64,000 nucleotides of DNA, taken from positions 186,001 through 250,000 of the forward strand of contig NZ_FORI01000005.1 of the NCBI RefSeq assembly GCF_900113965.1, read 5' to 3'. Source of the stretch: Treponema bryantii. GTDB lineage: Bacteria > Spirochaetota > Spirochaetia > Treponematales > Treponemataceae. Every line of letters begins with the position of its first letter. Within the stretch, counting starts at the first letter, position 1. The notes under the pieces were generated by a model. That model was not told the origin of the DNA and ran no database searches. It worked only from the letters and a program-made list of their open reading frames with translations. A program made the translations under genes and the position numbers. Below, in pieces: positions 48,739 to 56,259 of the stretch.

Positions 48739-50832
48739 CTATGCGCGTTCGGCCAGCTCTTCCCAGCGGGGATATTTTTCCGCAAGCAGAGCGTCAATTT
48801 CCTTGTAGCGTTCACCGGCAGCCCGAACTTCTTCAAAATCACTTGAGGCCATTTTTGCTTCGAGAGCCTTCTGCTCAGCTTCGAGCGCCGGGATTTCTTC
48901 GTTCAATTGTTCGAATTCTTTTTGTTCCTTGAAAGAGAGTTTCTTCTTTTGTGTTGGGGCAGATACGGTGGTTGAGTAAGCCGAAGGCTGTATCGAAACT
49001 ACCGCAGAACTCGGAGTTTCATTTTTTGTCGTGGTGGTTTCGACCCTTCGACCAGGCTCAGGGACCGCAGGCTCAACCACCGTGATTCCAGATTTCACTA
49101 CTGCATTTTTCTTTTGTTCTTCGCGGTAATCAATATATTCCGAACACTTACCAACAAAGCCCGAGATGTTTCCGTCTTCTTCCATGATGAAAAGACTGTC
49201 TACGGTTTTGTCCATAAAGTAGCGGTCGTGACTAACGAGCAGTAGGCAGCCCTGATAGCCTTCAAGGAACTGCTCAAGAATATTCATTGTAAAAATATCA
49301 AAATCGTTTGTAGGTTCGTCCAGGATGAGGAAGTTTGGGTTTTCAAGAAGGAGGCGTACGAGGTAAAGTCTCTTGCGCTCACCGCCACTAAGGCTGCTTA
49401 CCGGGCTGTGCTGAATCTTTCCTTCAAAGCCGAACTCTTCAAGGAACTTTGTTGCACTCACTTCTTTTTTACCGTCGTTTAATGTCATGTGCTCTGCGGT
49501 TTCTTTTATGTATTCAAGAACGGTAAGGTTAGTATCTTTGAAAACCGGGTTCTGAGTGTAGTAGCCGAACTTTGTGTTTTCACCAACGACAACAGTTCCG
49601 CTGTCCGGGGCGAGGTTGCCGGTAATGATATTTAAGAAGGTTGATTTACCCGAGCCGTTATCACCAAAGATTCCGATTTTCTGTCCCTTTGTGAAGATGT
49701 AGGAGAAGTTCTTAATAACCGGTACGTACTCGGGGGCGTTACGGGGGCTTCCCCCGTTAGAAGGGGTAGCGGAAGAAGCGGTGGTTGAGCCTGTCGAAAC
49801 TACCGGTTCTGAAGCGAGGGGAAGGCCTTCCCCTACATAACCTTTTGGATAATTCTTTGAAATGCCATGGAGTTCGAGAACTTTACCGCCCAGCCTTTTT
49901 CCCTTAACCTCAAAAGTAAAGCCCTTGTCAGCCTGGAACTTTTCGCGGTTGATGAGCTGCTCGTCGCGCTGGATGCGGGCTTTGATTTTTGTACCGCGGG
50001 CGCAGGGACCACGCAGCAGCCACTCGCGTTCAAAGCGCAGAACGGATTCAATGCGTCGCTCTGTGTTTGCTTCTATCTCGGCCTCGGTTTCTTTTTTCTC
50101 GAGGTACTGACTGTAGTTACCAACGTAGAGCTTAAGCTTGTTGCGTGCGAGCTCGTAGATATTTGTACAAACGGCATCCAGGAACCAGCGGTCGTGGGTA
50201 ACCATGAGCACGGAGCGTTTTGTATCGTGCAGGTAATTCTGCAGCCAGAAAATTGTTGTGATGTCGAGATGGTTTGTAGGCTCATCCAGAAGAAGGAGCT
50301 TTGTGTCTTCTACAAGTACCTGAGCCAGAGCAACCTTTTTGCACATTCCGCCGGAAAGTGTTCCCATGCGGCGGGTCATGTCTGTAATGCCGAGAGTACT
50401 CAAAATTGAGCTGATCTGTGCTTCGTAATTCCACAGGTCGCCTGAGTCCATTTTGTGCATAATGGCTTCGTAGCGTGTCTGTAGCCCGGCGGACGCTTCC
50501 TTTGTTCCCATCTCCTCGCAGATTTCCTCGTACTCACGGATAACTGCAAGCTTTGGTGAATCATTCTTAAAAATATGTTCGCGAATTGTATCATCTGGAT
50601 TAAAAGAAGGAGTCTGAGGCAGGTAAGAAACTCCGGCCTCTTTATTAATTACGACTGTACCTTCATCGGGCTGAAGAACGCCGGCAATTGTAGCGAGCAG
50701 GGTAGACTTACCTGTTCCGTTACGGCCAATGAGCGCTGCCTTTTCGCCTTCCTGAATACCAAAAGAAACTTCTGTAAAGAGCGGCTTTTCCCGCCCGATT
50801 TTTGCAAGATTATTAATAGAAAGAATGTTCAC
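48739..50832 (-). CDS. ABC-F family ATPase, Uup type, with repeat-derived inserts
   Basis: 697 residues with no membrane segments. Two ABC modules: Walker A IGRNGTGKST and GDNGSGKST, signatures LSGGMCKKVALAQ and LSGGERKRLYLVR, Walker B LLLLDEPTNHLD and FLILDEPTNDFD. The interdomain linker has REWLLRGPCARGTKIKARIQ, which is typical of Uup. A C-terminal coiled-coil (QEEL-rich, KKLSFKEQKEFEQLNEEIP) follows. ABC-F proteins act on ribosomes or branched DNA. The start is GTG at 50832, the only start that keeps the N-terminal strand. Residues 334-367 and 583-623 are Ser/Thr/Pro/Val inserts encoded by palindromic repeats. Confidence 0.92.
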   Translation of the reverse strand: MNILSINNLAKIGREKPLFTEVSFGIQEGEKAALIGRNGTGKSTLLATIAGVLQPDEGTVVINKEAGVSYLPQTPSFNPDDTIREHIFKNDSPKLAVIREYEEICEEMGTKEASAGLQTRYEAIMHKMDSGDLWNYEAQISSILSTLGITDMTRRMGTLSGGMCKKVALAQVLVEDTKLLLLDEPTNHLDITTIFWLQNYLHDTKRSVLMVTHDRWFLDAVCTNIYELARNKLKLYVGNYSQYLEKKETEAEIEANTERRIESVLRFEREWLLRGPCARGTKIKARIQRDEQLINREKFQADKGFTFEVKGKRLGGKVLELHGISKNYPKGYVGEGLPLASEPVVSTGSTTASSATPSNGGSPRNAPEYVPVIKNFSYIFTKGQKIGIFGDNGSGKSTFLNIITGNLAPDSGTVVVGENTKFGYYTQNPVFKDTNLTVLEYIKETAEHMTLNDGKKEVSATKFLEEFGFEGKIQHSPVSSLSGGERKRLYLVRLLLENPNFLILDEPTNDFDIFTMNILEQFLEGYQGCLLLVSHDRYFMDKTVDSLFIMEEDGNISGFVGKCSEYIDYREEQKKNAVVKSGITVVEPAVPEPGRRVETTTTKNETPSSAVVSIQPSAYSTTVSAPTQKKKLSFKEQKEFEQLNEEIPALEAEQKALEAKMASSDFEEVRAAGERYKEIDALLAEKYPRWEELAERA
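48966..49084. repeat. In-frame family-A repeat pair in the ABC-F gene, C-terminal linker
   Basis: Unit 48966-49004 (CGGTGGTTGAG..TATCGAAACTACCG) and inverted unit 49031-49084 (GTGGTGGTTTCGACC..GGCTCAACCACCGTG). They encode residues about 583-623, between the second ABC module and the coiled coil. Confidence 0.85.
49741..49834. repeat. In-frame repeats (families A and B) in the ABC-F interdomain linker
   Basis: ACGGGGG-CTT-CCCCCGT (49741-49757), a family-A unit CGGTGGTTGAG..CGAAACTACCG (49779-49805), and the perfect 18-bp palindrome AGGGGAAGGCCTTCCCCT (49817-49834). Together they encode about residues 334-364, upstream of the second ABC module. Confidence 0.8.
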
Positions 50833-50839
50833 AAAAATG

Positions 50840-50868
50840 ATTATAGCGATTTACTGAGAGTGTGAAAA
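50840..50868 (-). promoter_or_regulatory. Promoter of the ABC-F gene, predicts a leaderless GTG-start mRNA
   Basis: On the minus strand TTTTCA (50863-50868), 17 bp, TATAAT (50840-50845), then 7 nt to the GTG at 50832. Confidence 0.6.
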
Positions 50869-50904
50869 TTGGGGGCGAATATGGTGAAGGGGGCGGGGAG
50901 GTGA

Positions 50905-51243
50905 TTTTTCCGACAAATTGGGGTAAGCGAGTGGTATTGTCGGAAAAATATAATGTTATTTTTAGCTGATGAAGTTGTTTTTCCGACAAAAGTTAGGGTT
51001 GAGTATTATTTTGTCGGAAAAGTTGAGGATTATTTGGTGCATGAGAATTGATTTTTCCGACAAACCGACAGTTGTGGGGTGATTTTGTAGGAAAATTGCA
51101 GATTTTCAACATTCTTGATTTCTGAATATTCCGACAAAACGACTATCTGTGTGGGCTTTTGTCAGAAAATACCCTGGTTGTAAAAATTATGATTATAGAT
51201 ATTTCCGACAAAAAGTGTTGGAAATATGAGTTTTGTCGGAAAA
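50905..51243. repeat. Five-unit phased inverted-repeat array (74-bp period)
   Basis: Each unit is TTTTCCGACAAA, about 16-19 unconserved bases, TTTGTCGGAAAA. CCGACA starts at 50910, 50983, 51057, 51131 and 51205. The partner TGTCGG (TGTAGG in unit 3, TGTCAG in unit 4) starts at 50938, 51012, 51086, 51160 and 51234. Spacing is therefore 73-74 and 74 bp throughout. Only the arms are conserved; loops and inter-unit DNA have diverged. No ORF fits. The last unit ends 27 bp before the -10 box of the nuclease gene. Confidence 0.9.
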
Positions 51244-51269
51244 GTCATTATCTCATACAGTTTTTGTGA

Positions 51270-51275
51270 TATAAT
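51270..51275 (+). promoter_or_regulatory. -10 box of the nuclease gene, predicts a leaderless mRNA
   Basis: TATAAT, 8 nt before the ATG at 51284. The -35 position (ATTATC, 51247-51252) is poor and lies right after the last unit of the 74-bp array, so activation or repression through the array is possible. Confidence 0.5.
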
Positions 51276-51283
51276 AGCTGATT

Positions 51284-52372
51284 ATGGGTGGAAAAAAGAA
51301 GTCTAAGAAAAATCAGAAATCAAAAGTAATATATGTTTTGCTAGGCCTTGTGCTGCTGCTTGTTGCGGGCGCCTGGTATCTTTATGGCAAACCGACTCTT
51401 GTAGTAGACGAGGGCGGCCTTACACTCGTACAGACTGAGCCACCGCTGATTAATGAAATTAAGGCGGAGATTTCGGCGGCTGCAGAAAATCTGGGGGGAG
51501 CCGGAGATATCAGCTCCGTAACGCCAGTTGCCAATACCACCGGCACCTCCGGTTCCAATCCCGCGCTCGACCAGGGGCATGCAGAAAACTCGCCTCTTTT
51601 CTGGGGAAATCCTTCTGACTCAATTAAGGACACGGCCGCTGCCAAAAACTACCTCATGGAAAAGCCACAGTTTACAATCTGCTACAACAACGAAACTTTG
51701 AACCCGAACTGGGTAGCCTGGCATCTTAGTCGCAGCGACCTTGGAGAAGCTGACCGTGCAGACACCTTCCGCCCGGACCCGGAACTTCCTTCAGAATGGT
51801 ATGCCGTTCGTAAACAGGATTACAAGTTTCCGGCCTATGGTTTTGACCGCGGTCACATCTGCCCGTCTGCAGACCGCACCGCAAACACAGAAGATAATTC
51901 AATGACCTTCCTTATGACAAACATGGTTCCTCAGGCTCCTGACAATAACCGCATTGTCTGGGTGGCTCTGGAAAAGTATGAAAGGGAAGTGGTGCTGCAG
52001 GGTAAGGAAGCCTACATTTTTGCCGGTCCGCTTGGAGTGGGCGGTACCGGTGATAAAGGTTATTTTGAATCAATTCCTTTAAAGCTTAAAGATGGCACAG
52101 AGCTTTCAATTACTGTTCCGGCTTACACCTGGAAAATCATTATGTTCCTGCCGGAAGGTGATGACGATTTTTCCCGCATTGCCAGTGAGGCTGAAGTGCT
52201 TGCCGTTTGTGTTCCCAACGAAAAAGGTTGTGGCAAAAACGGCAGCTGGCAGCAATATCTGTGCAGCATCAATTATATAGAAGAAAACACCGGTTATAAC
52301 TTTTTTGAGCTTTTAGATGATGAGCTTGAAGAAAACATTGAATCTCGGATTATGTCGGAAGCTGTCCAATAG
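51284..52372 (+). CDS. Membrane-anchored DNA/RNA non-specific endonuclease
   Basis: 362 residues. A short basic tail (MGGKKKSKKNQKSK) and a single membrane segment (VIYVLLGLVLLLVAGAWYLY) are followed by a low-complexity spacer to about residue 100 and then the beta-beta-alpha-metal nuclease domain. The catalytic motif is DRGHICPSADR with general base H191. MTNMVPQAPDNNRIVW supplies the metal-binding Asn. The domain is predicted to face the periplasm or outside, where it would degrade foreign nucleic acid. It lies alone downstream of the 74-bp repeat array, with its own -10 box. Confidence 0.9.
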   Translation: MGGKKKSKKNQKSKVIYVLLGLVLLLVAGAWYLYGKPTLVVDEGGLTLVQTEPPLINEIKAEISAAAENLGGAGDISSVTPVANTTGTSGSNPALDQGHAENSPLFWGNPSDSIKDTAAAKNYLMEKPQFTICYNNETLNPNWVAWHLSRSDLGEADRADTFRPDPELPSEWYAVRKQDYKFPAYGFDRGHICPSADRTANTEDNSMTFLMTNMVPQAPDNNRIVWVALEKYEREVVLQGKEAYIFAGPLGVGGTGDKGYFESIPLKLKDGTELSITVPAYTWKIIMFLPEGDDDFSRIASEAEVLAVCVPNEKGCGKNGSWQQYLCSINYIEENTGYNFFELLDDELEENIESRIMSEAVQ

Positions 52373-52408
52373 AAGTTTTTTGTACAATTAATAACGATTT
52401 TTTTATAT

Positions 52409-52437
52409 TTGAATCATTAGTATTGTCATGGTAAACT
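52409..52437 (+). promoter_or_regulatory. Promoter of the GH3 gene, predicts a leaderless mRNA
   Basis: TTGAAT (52409-52414), 17 bp, TAAACT (52432-52437), then 7 nt to the ATG at 52445. No ribosome binding site. Confidence 0.55.
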
Positions 52438-52444
52438 GTCCCGT

Positions 52445-54724
52445 ATGGACAATAAAATTAAAGAGCTTTTATCTCAGCTCACTCTTGAAGAAAAAGCCGG
52501 ACTTTGTTCCGGAAAAGATTTCTGGCGTACAAAGCCGGTAGACCGCCTCGGTATTCCTTCCATTATGGTAAGTGATGGTCCAAGCGGACTTCGTACACAG
52601 TTTGATAACGGCGTAGACGAAAACGACTCCCGCCCTGCAGTCAGCTTCCCGTCTGGCTGTGCTACTGCATCAAGCTTTGACCGCAACCTCCTTCGTCACC
52701 TGGGCGAAATCCTCGGTGAAGAAGCAAATAACTACAAGGTTTCTACAGTTCTCGGCCCTGCAATCAATATTAAGCGTTCACCGCTTTGTGGCCGTAACTT
52801 CGAATATCTTTCTGAGGACCCTTATGTTTCCGGAGAACTCGGTGCGGCTTATATCAACGGTGTTCAGTCAAAGAACGCCGGAACCTCAGTTAAGCACTTT
52901 GCCGCAAACAATCAGGAAACAAACCGCTTCTCTGTAAGCGAAACTGTAGATGAGCGCACTCTCCGCGAGATCTATCTTCCGGGGTTTGAAACCTGTGTAA
53001 AGAAGGCGGCTCCTACAACAATCATGTGTTCATACAACGCAATCAACGGCGAGCTTTCAAGTCAGAATAAGTGGCTTTTGAAAGACGTTCTCCGTGACGA
53101 ATGGGGCTTTAAGGGCCTTGTTATGTCAGACTGGGGTGCTGTTTACGACCGTGTAAAGGGAATTAAAGCAGATCTCAGCCTCGAGATGCCATACAGTGGC
53201 GGCCACACAGATAACGACATTGTTCAGGCAGTAAAAGCCGGCACTTTGAGCATGGAAGAACTCGACGAAGCAGTTTCTCACGTACTCGAAATGGTAATGA
53301 ATTATGTTGAGCATAAACAGGACGGCGTTTTTGATATGGATAAAGACCACGCTGATTCTGCAAAGATTGCCGAAGAGTCTTGTGTACTTCTTAAGAATGA
53401 CAATGCAGCCCTCCCGATCAAAGCTCCTGCAGATAAAGTTCTCTTCGTTGGAACCTTCGCAGAAAATCCACGTTATGGTGGCGGCGGAAGCTCTAAAATC
53501 AAATGCTATAAGATGACCAGCGCCGTTGATGCCGCAAAAGAAGCCGGCCTCAGCGTAAAATATGTTAAAGGCTATAATGATGATTTTGAAACCACGACAT
53601 CAGCCCTTACAGACGAAGCAGTTGCTGCTGCCCGCAATGCAGACACAGTTGTAGTTTTTGCAGGTCTTCCTGAAAGCTTTGAATCAGAAGGTGCAGACCG
53701 CACAACTTTGGATATGCCTCAGGTTCAGAACGAGCTTATTGAAAAACTCACTGCTGTAAACAAGAACGTAGTAGTAGTTCTTCATAATGGTGCTCCAGTT
53801 GCAATGCCTTGGGTAGATAAGGTTGCCGCAATTCTTGAATGCTACCTCGGTGGAGAAAACATTGGTACAGCACAGATTAATCTTCTTTTTGGAAAGGCAA
53901 ATCCAAGCGGAAAGCTTGCAGAAACTTTCCCTCTCCGTCTTGAAGATACTCCATGTTATCTTACATATCCTGGAAACGGCCGTACTTGTATTTATTCAGA
54001 AGGAATCTTTGTAGGTTACCGCTGGTACGACAGCCGCAAGATGCCTGTTCTCTTCCCATTCGGACACGGTCTCAGCTACACAACTTTTGAGTACTCAAAT
54101 CTCAAAGTTTCAAAGCCTGCCTTCAAAGATACTGATGGGGTAGAAGTAAGCATCACAATCAAAAATACCGGCAGTGTAGAAGGTAAGGAAGTTGTTCAGC
54201 TTTATGTAAGTGATAAAACCGGCGTAGAAGTTCGCCCTGAAAAAGAACTTAAAGGCTTTGATAAGGTTAGCCTCAAGCCTGGTGAGTCAAAGAAAGTTAC
54301 CTTCAAACTTGACCGCCGTTCGTTTGCTTACTGGAACACAGACACTGGTGACTGGTATGCTCCGTCTGGAAAATACATCATCAGCGTAGGTGCTTCAAGC
54401 CGCGACATCCGAGCTACTGCCGAAGTTGATGTTACTTCATCTTCTAAAAAGGCATTCACAATCACACCTCAGACTACAATGGGCGACATGCTGCGTAACC
54501 GTGAAATGTCAGCTCTCATAAAGGATGATTTTGAGAAAGCCTGCTATGCAGTTATTGGTGATATGACTGATGAAGAGTTTGAAGCCAAGTTCCCGTTCAC
54601 AAAGGGCGCAATGATTGAGATGATTAAGAGTAATCCATTCAGAAGCAACCGCGGCCGTAACGGTGTTACAATGGAAGATATCCTCAATCAAGTTGAAAAA
54701 TACAATCAGGCATTAGATAAATAA
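52445..54724 (+). CDS. Cytoplasmic GH3 beta-glucosidase-type enzyme
   Basis: 759 residues with no signal peptide. GH3 N-terminal barrel with substrate motif KHFAANNQETNRF and nucleophile D229 in VMSDWGAV. The C-terminal alpha/beta domain has FAGLPESFESEGADR, where the acid/base Glu lies. A fibronectin-III-like domain follows (about 565-640, VQLYVSDKTGVEVRPEKELKG). The last 85 residues extend past the usual end. Removes terminal beta-glucose (or xylose) from imported oligosaccharides; exact substrate unknown. A single gene. Confidence 0.9.
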   Translation: MDNKIKELLSQLTLEEKAGLCSGKDFWRTKPVDRLGIPSIMVSDGPSGLRTQFDNGVDENDSRPAVSFPSGCATASSFDRNLLRHLGEILGEEANNYKVSTVLGPAINIKRSPLCGRNFEYLSEDPYVSGELGAAYINGVQSKNAGTSVKHFAANNQETNRFSVSETVDERTLREIYLPGFETCVKKAAPTTIMCSYNAINGELSSQNKWLLKDVLRDEWGFKGLVMSDWGAVYDRVKGIKADLSLEMPYSGGHTDNDIVQAVKAGTLSMEELDEAVSHVLEMVMNYVEHKQDGVFDMDKDHADSAKIAEESCVLLKNDNAALPIKAPADKVLFVGTFAENPRYGGGGSSKIKCYKMTSAVDAAKEAGLSVKYVKGYNDDFETTTSALTDEAVAAARNADTVVVFAGLPESFESEGADRTTLDMPQVQNELIEKLTAVNKNVVVVLHNGAPVAMPWVDKVAAILECYLGGENIGTAQINLLFGKANPSGKLAETFPLRLEDTPCYLTYPGNGRTCIYSEGIFVGYRWYDSRKMPVLFPFGHGLSYTTFEYSNLKVSKPAFKDTDGVEVSITIKNTGSVEGKEVVQLYVSDKTGVEVRPEKELKGFDKVSLKPGESKKVTFKLDRRSFAYWNTDTGDWYAPSGKYIISVGASSRDIRATAEVDVTSSSKKAFTITPQTTMGDMLRNREMSALIKDDFEKACYAVIGDMTDEEFEAKFPFTKGAMIEMIKSNPFRSNRGRNGVTMEDILNQVEKYNQALDK

Positions 54725-54732
54725 CGTGAAGC

Positions 54733-54864
54733 TGTAAAAATGGCTGAAACAAAAAAAATGGGTGTTGAATACATTATAAGTTATGGTGCAGCCGGCTTGA
54801 CCGGCTGTCACAAATAATCTTATCGGTAGTCAATACCCATTTTTTTGTGTAAGCCATTTTTACA
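54733..54864. terminator. Long branched inverted repeat, probable bidirectional terminator
   Basis: Outer arms TGTAAAAATGGCT (54733-54745) and AGCCATTTTTACA (54852-54864) are perfect. A second level is AAAAAAATGGGT (54752-54763) with ACCCATTTTTTT (54835-54846). A central hairpin is CAGCCGG..CCGGCTG (54789-54807). It lies between the converging GH3 and flgN genes. The T-runs on both strands suit termination both ways, although 132 bp is far larger than needed. Confidence 0.7.
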
Positions 54865-54875
54865 ATCTACAGAGT

Positions 54876-55352
54876 TTAGATCTCTACATGCACCATAGTA
54901 GCGACTGGCTGTGCTGCTGCATAAACATTTCTGGTAGTTTTATAAGGATTCTTAAAGTTGTTGATTTGTGATTTGAGCTGTTCAATATGAACTCTCAGCA
55001 GGTCGCGGTTGATTGCGTTCTGTTTGAGAACCTTGTCCTGAAGATCTGAAAGTTCATTCTGAATCTTGATGATATCTGCATCTTCTGCGGCAGAGTTTCC
55101 TGCATTTGCCTTGTACATTTTAGCCATAGGCACAATAACCTTCTGAAGATTTGCGATATTCTTTACAACCTGCTGTTCAAGCTCTGTGTGTGCAAGGAGG
55201 CTTTCTGGATTTTCTGAAGTAATAGAGTCCTGCTGTTTTTCAAGAACTGTAAGATATTCGCGGAACTTACCGCGCTGTTCTTCCAAAAGACTTCTGAAAC
55301 GACGCAAAATTGCAACGCGTTCGTCTAATTCTTTCTGTGTGATTTCTGCCAT
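54876..55352 (-). CDS. flgN: FlgN-type flagellar chaperone
   Basis: 158 residues, almost entirely helical and coiled-coil, starting MAEITQKELDERVAILRRFR. The C-terminus NPYKTTRNVYAA resembles the tail of FlgN-like export chaperones, which hold hook-filament junction proteins FlgK and FlgL before secretion. Identification rests on size, helical pattern and the position 13 bp downstream of fliS. Sequence conservation in this family is low. Co-transcribed with fliS. Confidence 0.7.
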   Translation of the reverse strand: MAEITQKELDERVAILRRFRSLLEEQRGKFREYLTVLEKQQDSITSENPESLLAHTELEQQVVKNIANLQKVIVPMAKMYKANAGNSAAEDADIIKIQNELSDLQDKVLKQNAINRDLLRVHIEQLKSQINNFKNPYKTTRNVYAAAQPVATMVHVEI

Positions 55353-55365
55353 ATTGTTTTTCCCT

Positions 55366-55806
55366 TTACCCTACAATATTCAGTGTATTTGCAACTTTTG
55401 CAGCTGGAGCGTTTGCAGTACTGTTTGCAATTGTTCTCCATGCGCCAGCCAGATCATCAATCTTAGTGAGTACAAACTCAATCTTAGATTTGTTATGGCT
55501 GATAGTTGCATCCATCAGTTCTTCATTAAAATACACGTACAGAGACATAAGATTTCTTGCGATGTCTCCGCCTTTTTCCATATCAAGTGAAACCTGAAGC
55601 TCTGTAATGATTGCCTGTGTTTTCTGAAGATGAATACCGAACTGTTCGATATCACCTGGTTTCAGCTTATCATCCTGTCCAAACAGGTTAAGTGCTGCTT
55701 TAAGATGCTTTACGGCACCTTCATAAAGTAAAACAACAAGACGTCCCTGACTTGCGGTGTTTACATTAGTTTTCTGATAAGCAGCATAAGCGTTCTGGTA
55801 AGCCAT
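55366..55806 (-). CDS. fliS: Flagellin export chaperone FliS
   Basis: 146 residues. The N-terminus AYAAYQKTNVNTASQGRLVV and the following LLYEGAVKHLKAAL are the standard FliS pattern. The rest is the four-helix bundle that binds the C-terminal helix of flagellin and prevents premature polymerisation. Motility in spirochaetes uses periplasmic flagella, so this acts in the cytoplasm before export. AAGGAGGATC precedes the ATG. First gene of a fliS-flgN pair. Confidence 0.95.
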   Translation of the reverse strand: MAYQNAYAAYQKTNVNTASQGRLVVLLYEGAVKHLKAALNLFGQDDKLKPGDIEQFGIHLQKTQAIITELQVSLDMEKGGDIARNLMSLYVYFNEELMDATISHNKSKIEFVLTKIDDLAGAWRTIANSTANAPAAKVANTLNIVG

Positions 55807-55967
55807 GTGCGATCCTCCTTGAAATCGGAATTCCGCGAATAATGCGGGTATTCTACTCTGATTCTCGGATTATAAAAAAAATAGTTTAGTAAAAAATTAC
55901 AGATTTTTAAAAATTTTTATAAAATTACTTCCGCATTATAAACATGGAAAACGTAAACATTGGCTCC
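55807..55967. other. AT-rich non-coding DNA upstream of fliS
   Basis: Holds the fliS leader with a small CCGC..GCGG hairpin and a TATAAT-like box on the minus strand (about 55869-55874). No convincing -35 or flagellar sigma-28 promoter was found. No gene. Confidence 0.4.
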
Positions 55968-56127
55968 CGGTCGCGTATTTGCATATCAAAAACGCGCAAT
56001 AATGCGCTTGACGTTGTGTGTGGTAAAGTAACTATATTACCTGCCGCTCACGCGGCAGCCACACACAAAGTCATTTTGACACGCAATTCCGCTTCCTCGC
56101 GCCAAAATTTTCTTAATTCTTTATAAT
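55968..56127. repeat. Upstream copy of the ftsH-flanking repeat, with folded insert
   Basis: The left half CGGTCGCGTATTTGCA..CAAAAACGCG (about 55969-55996) and right half GCGCCAAAATTTTCTTAATT (from 56099) match the repeat at 58405-58472. Between them are about 100 extra bases. These contain GCGC..GCGC (55995-56006) and a branched structure (56009-56073): TGAC plus TTGTGTGTGG paired with CCACACACAA plus GTCA, with CTGCCGC/GCGGCAG inside. Confidence 0.75.
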
Positions 56128-56259
56128 CCCGAAAGTCTAAGTAAGAATTTTCTAATATTTTTATTTATAATCCAATTCAAAATCGAATTTAGTGGAAAAA
56201 AAGATATTTCTTTACTATATTTAATATATATCAAACGAATTTTTACTCAGGATACAGCG

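Noticed and set aside
49867-50409. 180-codon + strand ORF
   Set aside because: Antisense shadow of the ABC-F gene, which has intact Walker and signature motifs there.
50905-51243. CRISPR array
   Set aside because: Repeats are 12-13 bp arms in alternating orientation with variable but related loops. There is no 25-40 bp direct repeat and no cas gene.
50905-51243. Integron attC sites
   Set aside because: No cassette ORFs between the 74-bp units, no GTTRRRY core at the arms and no integrase.
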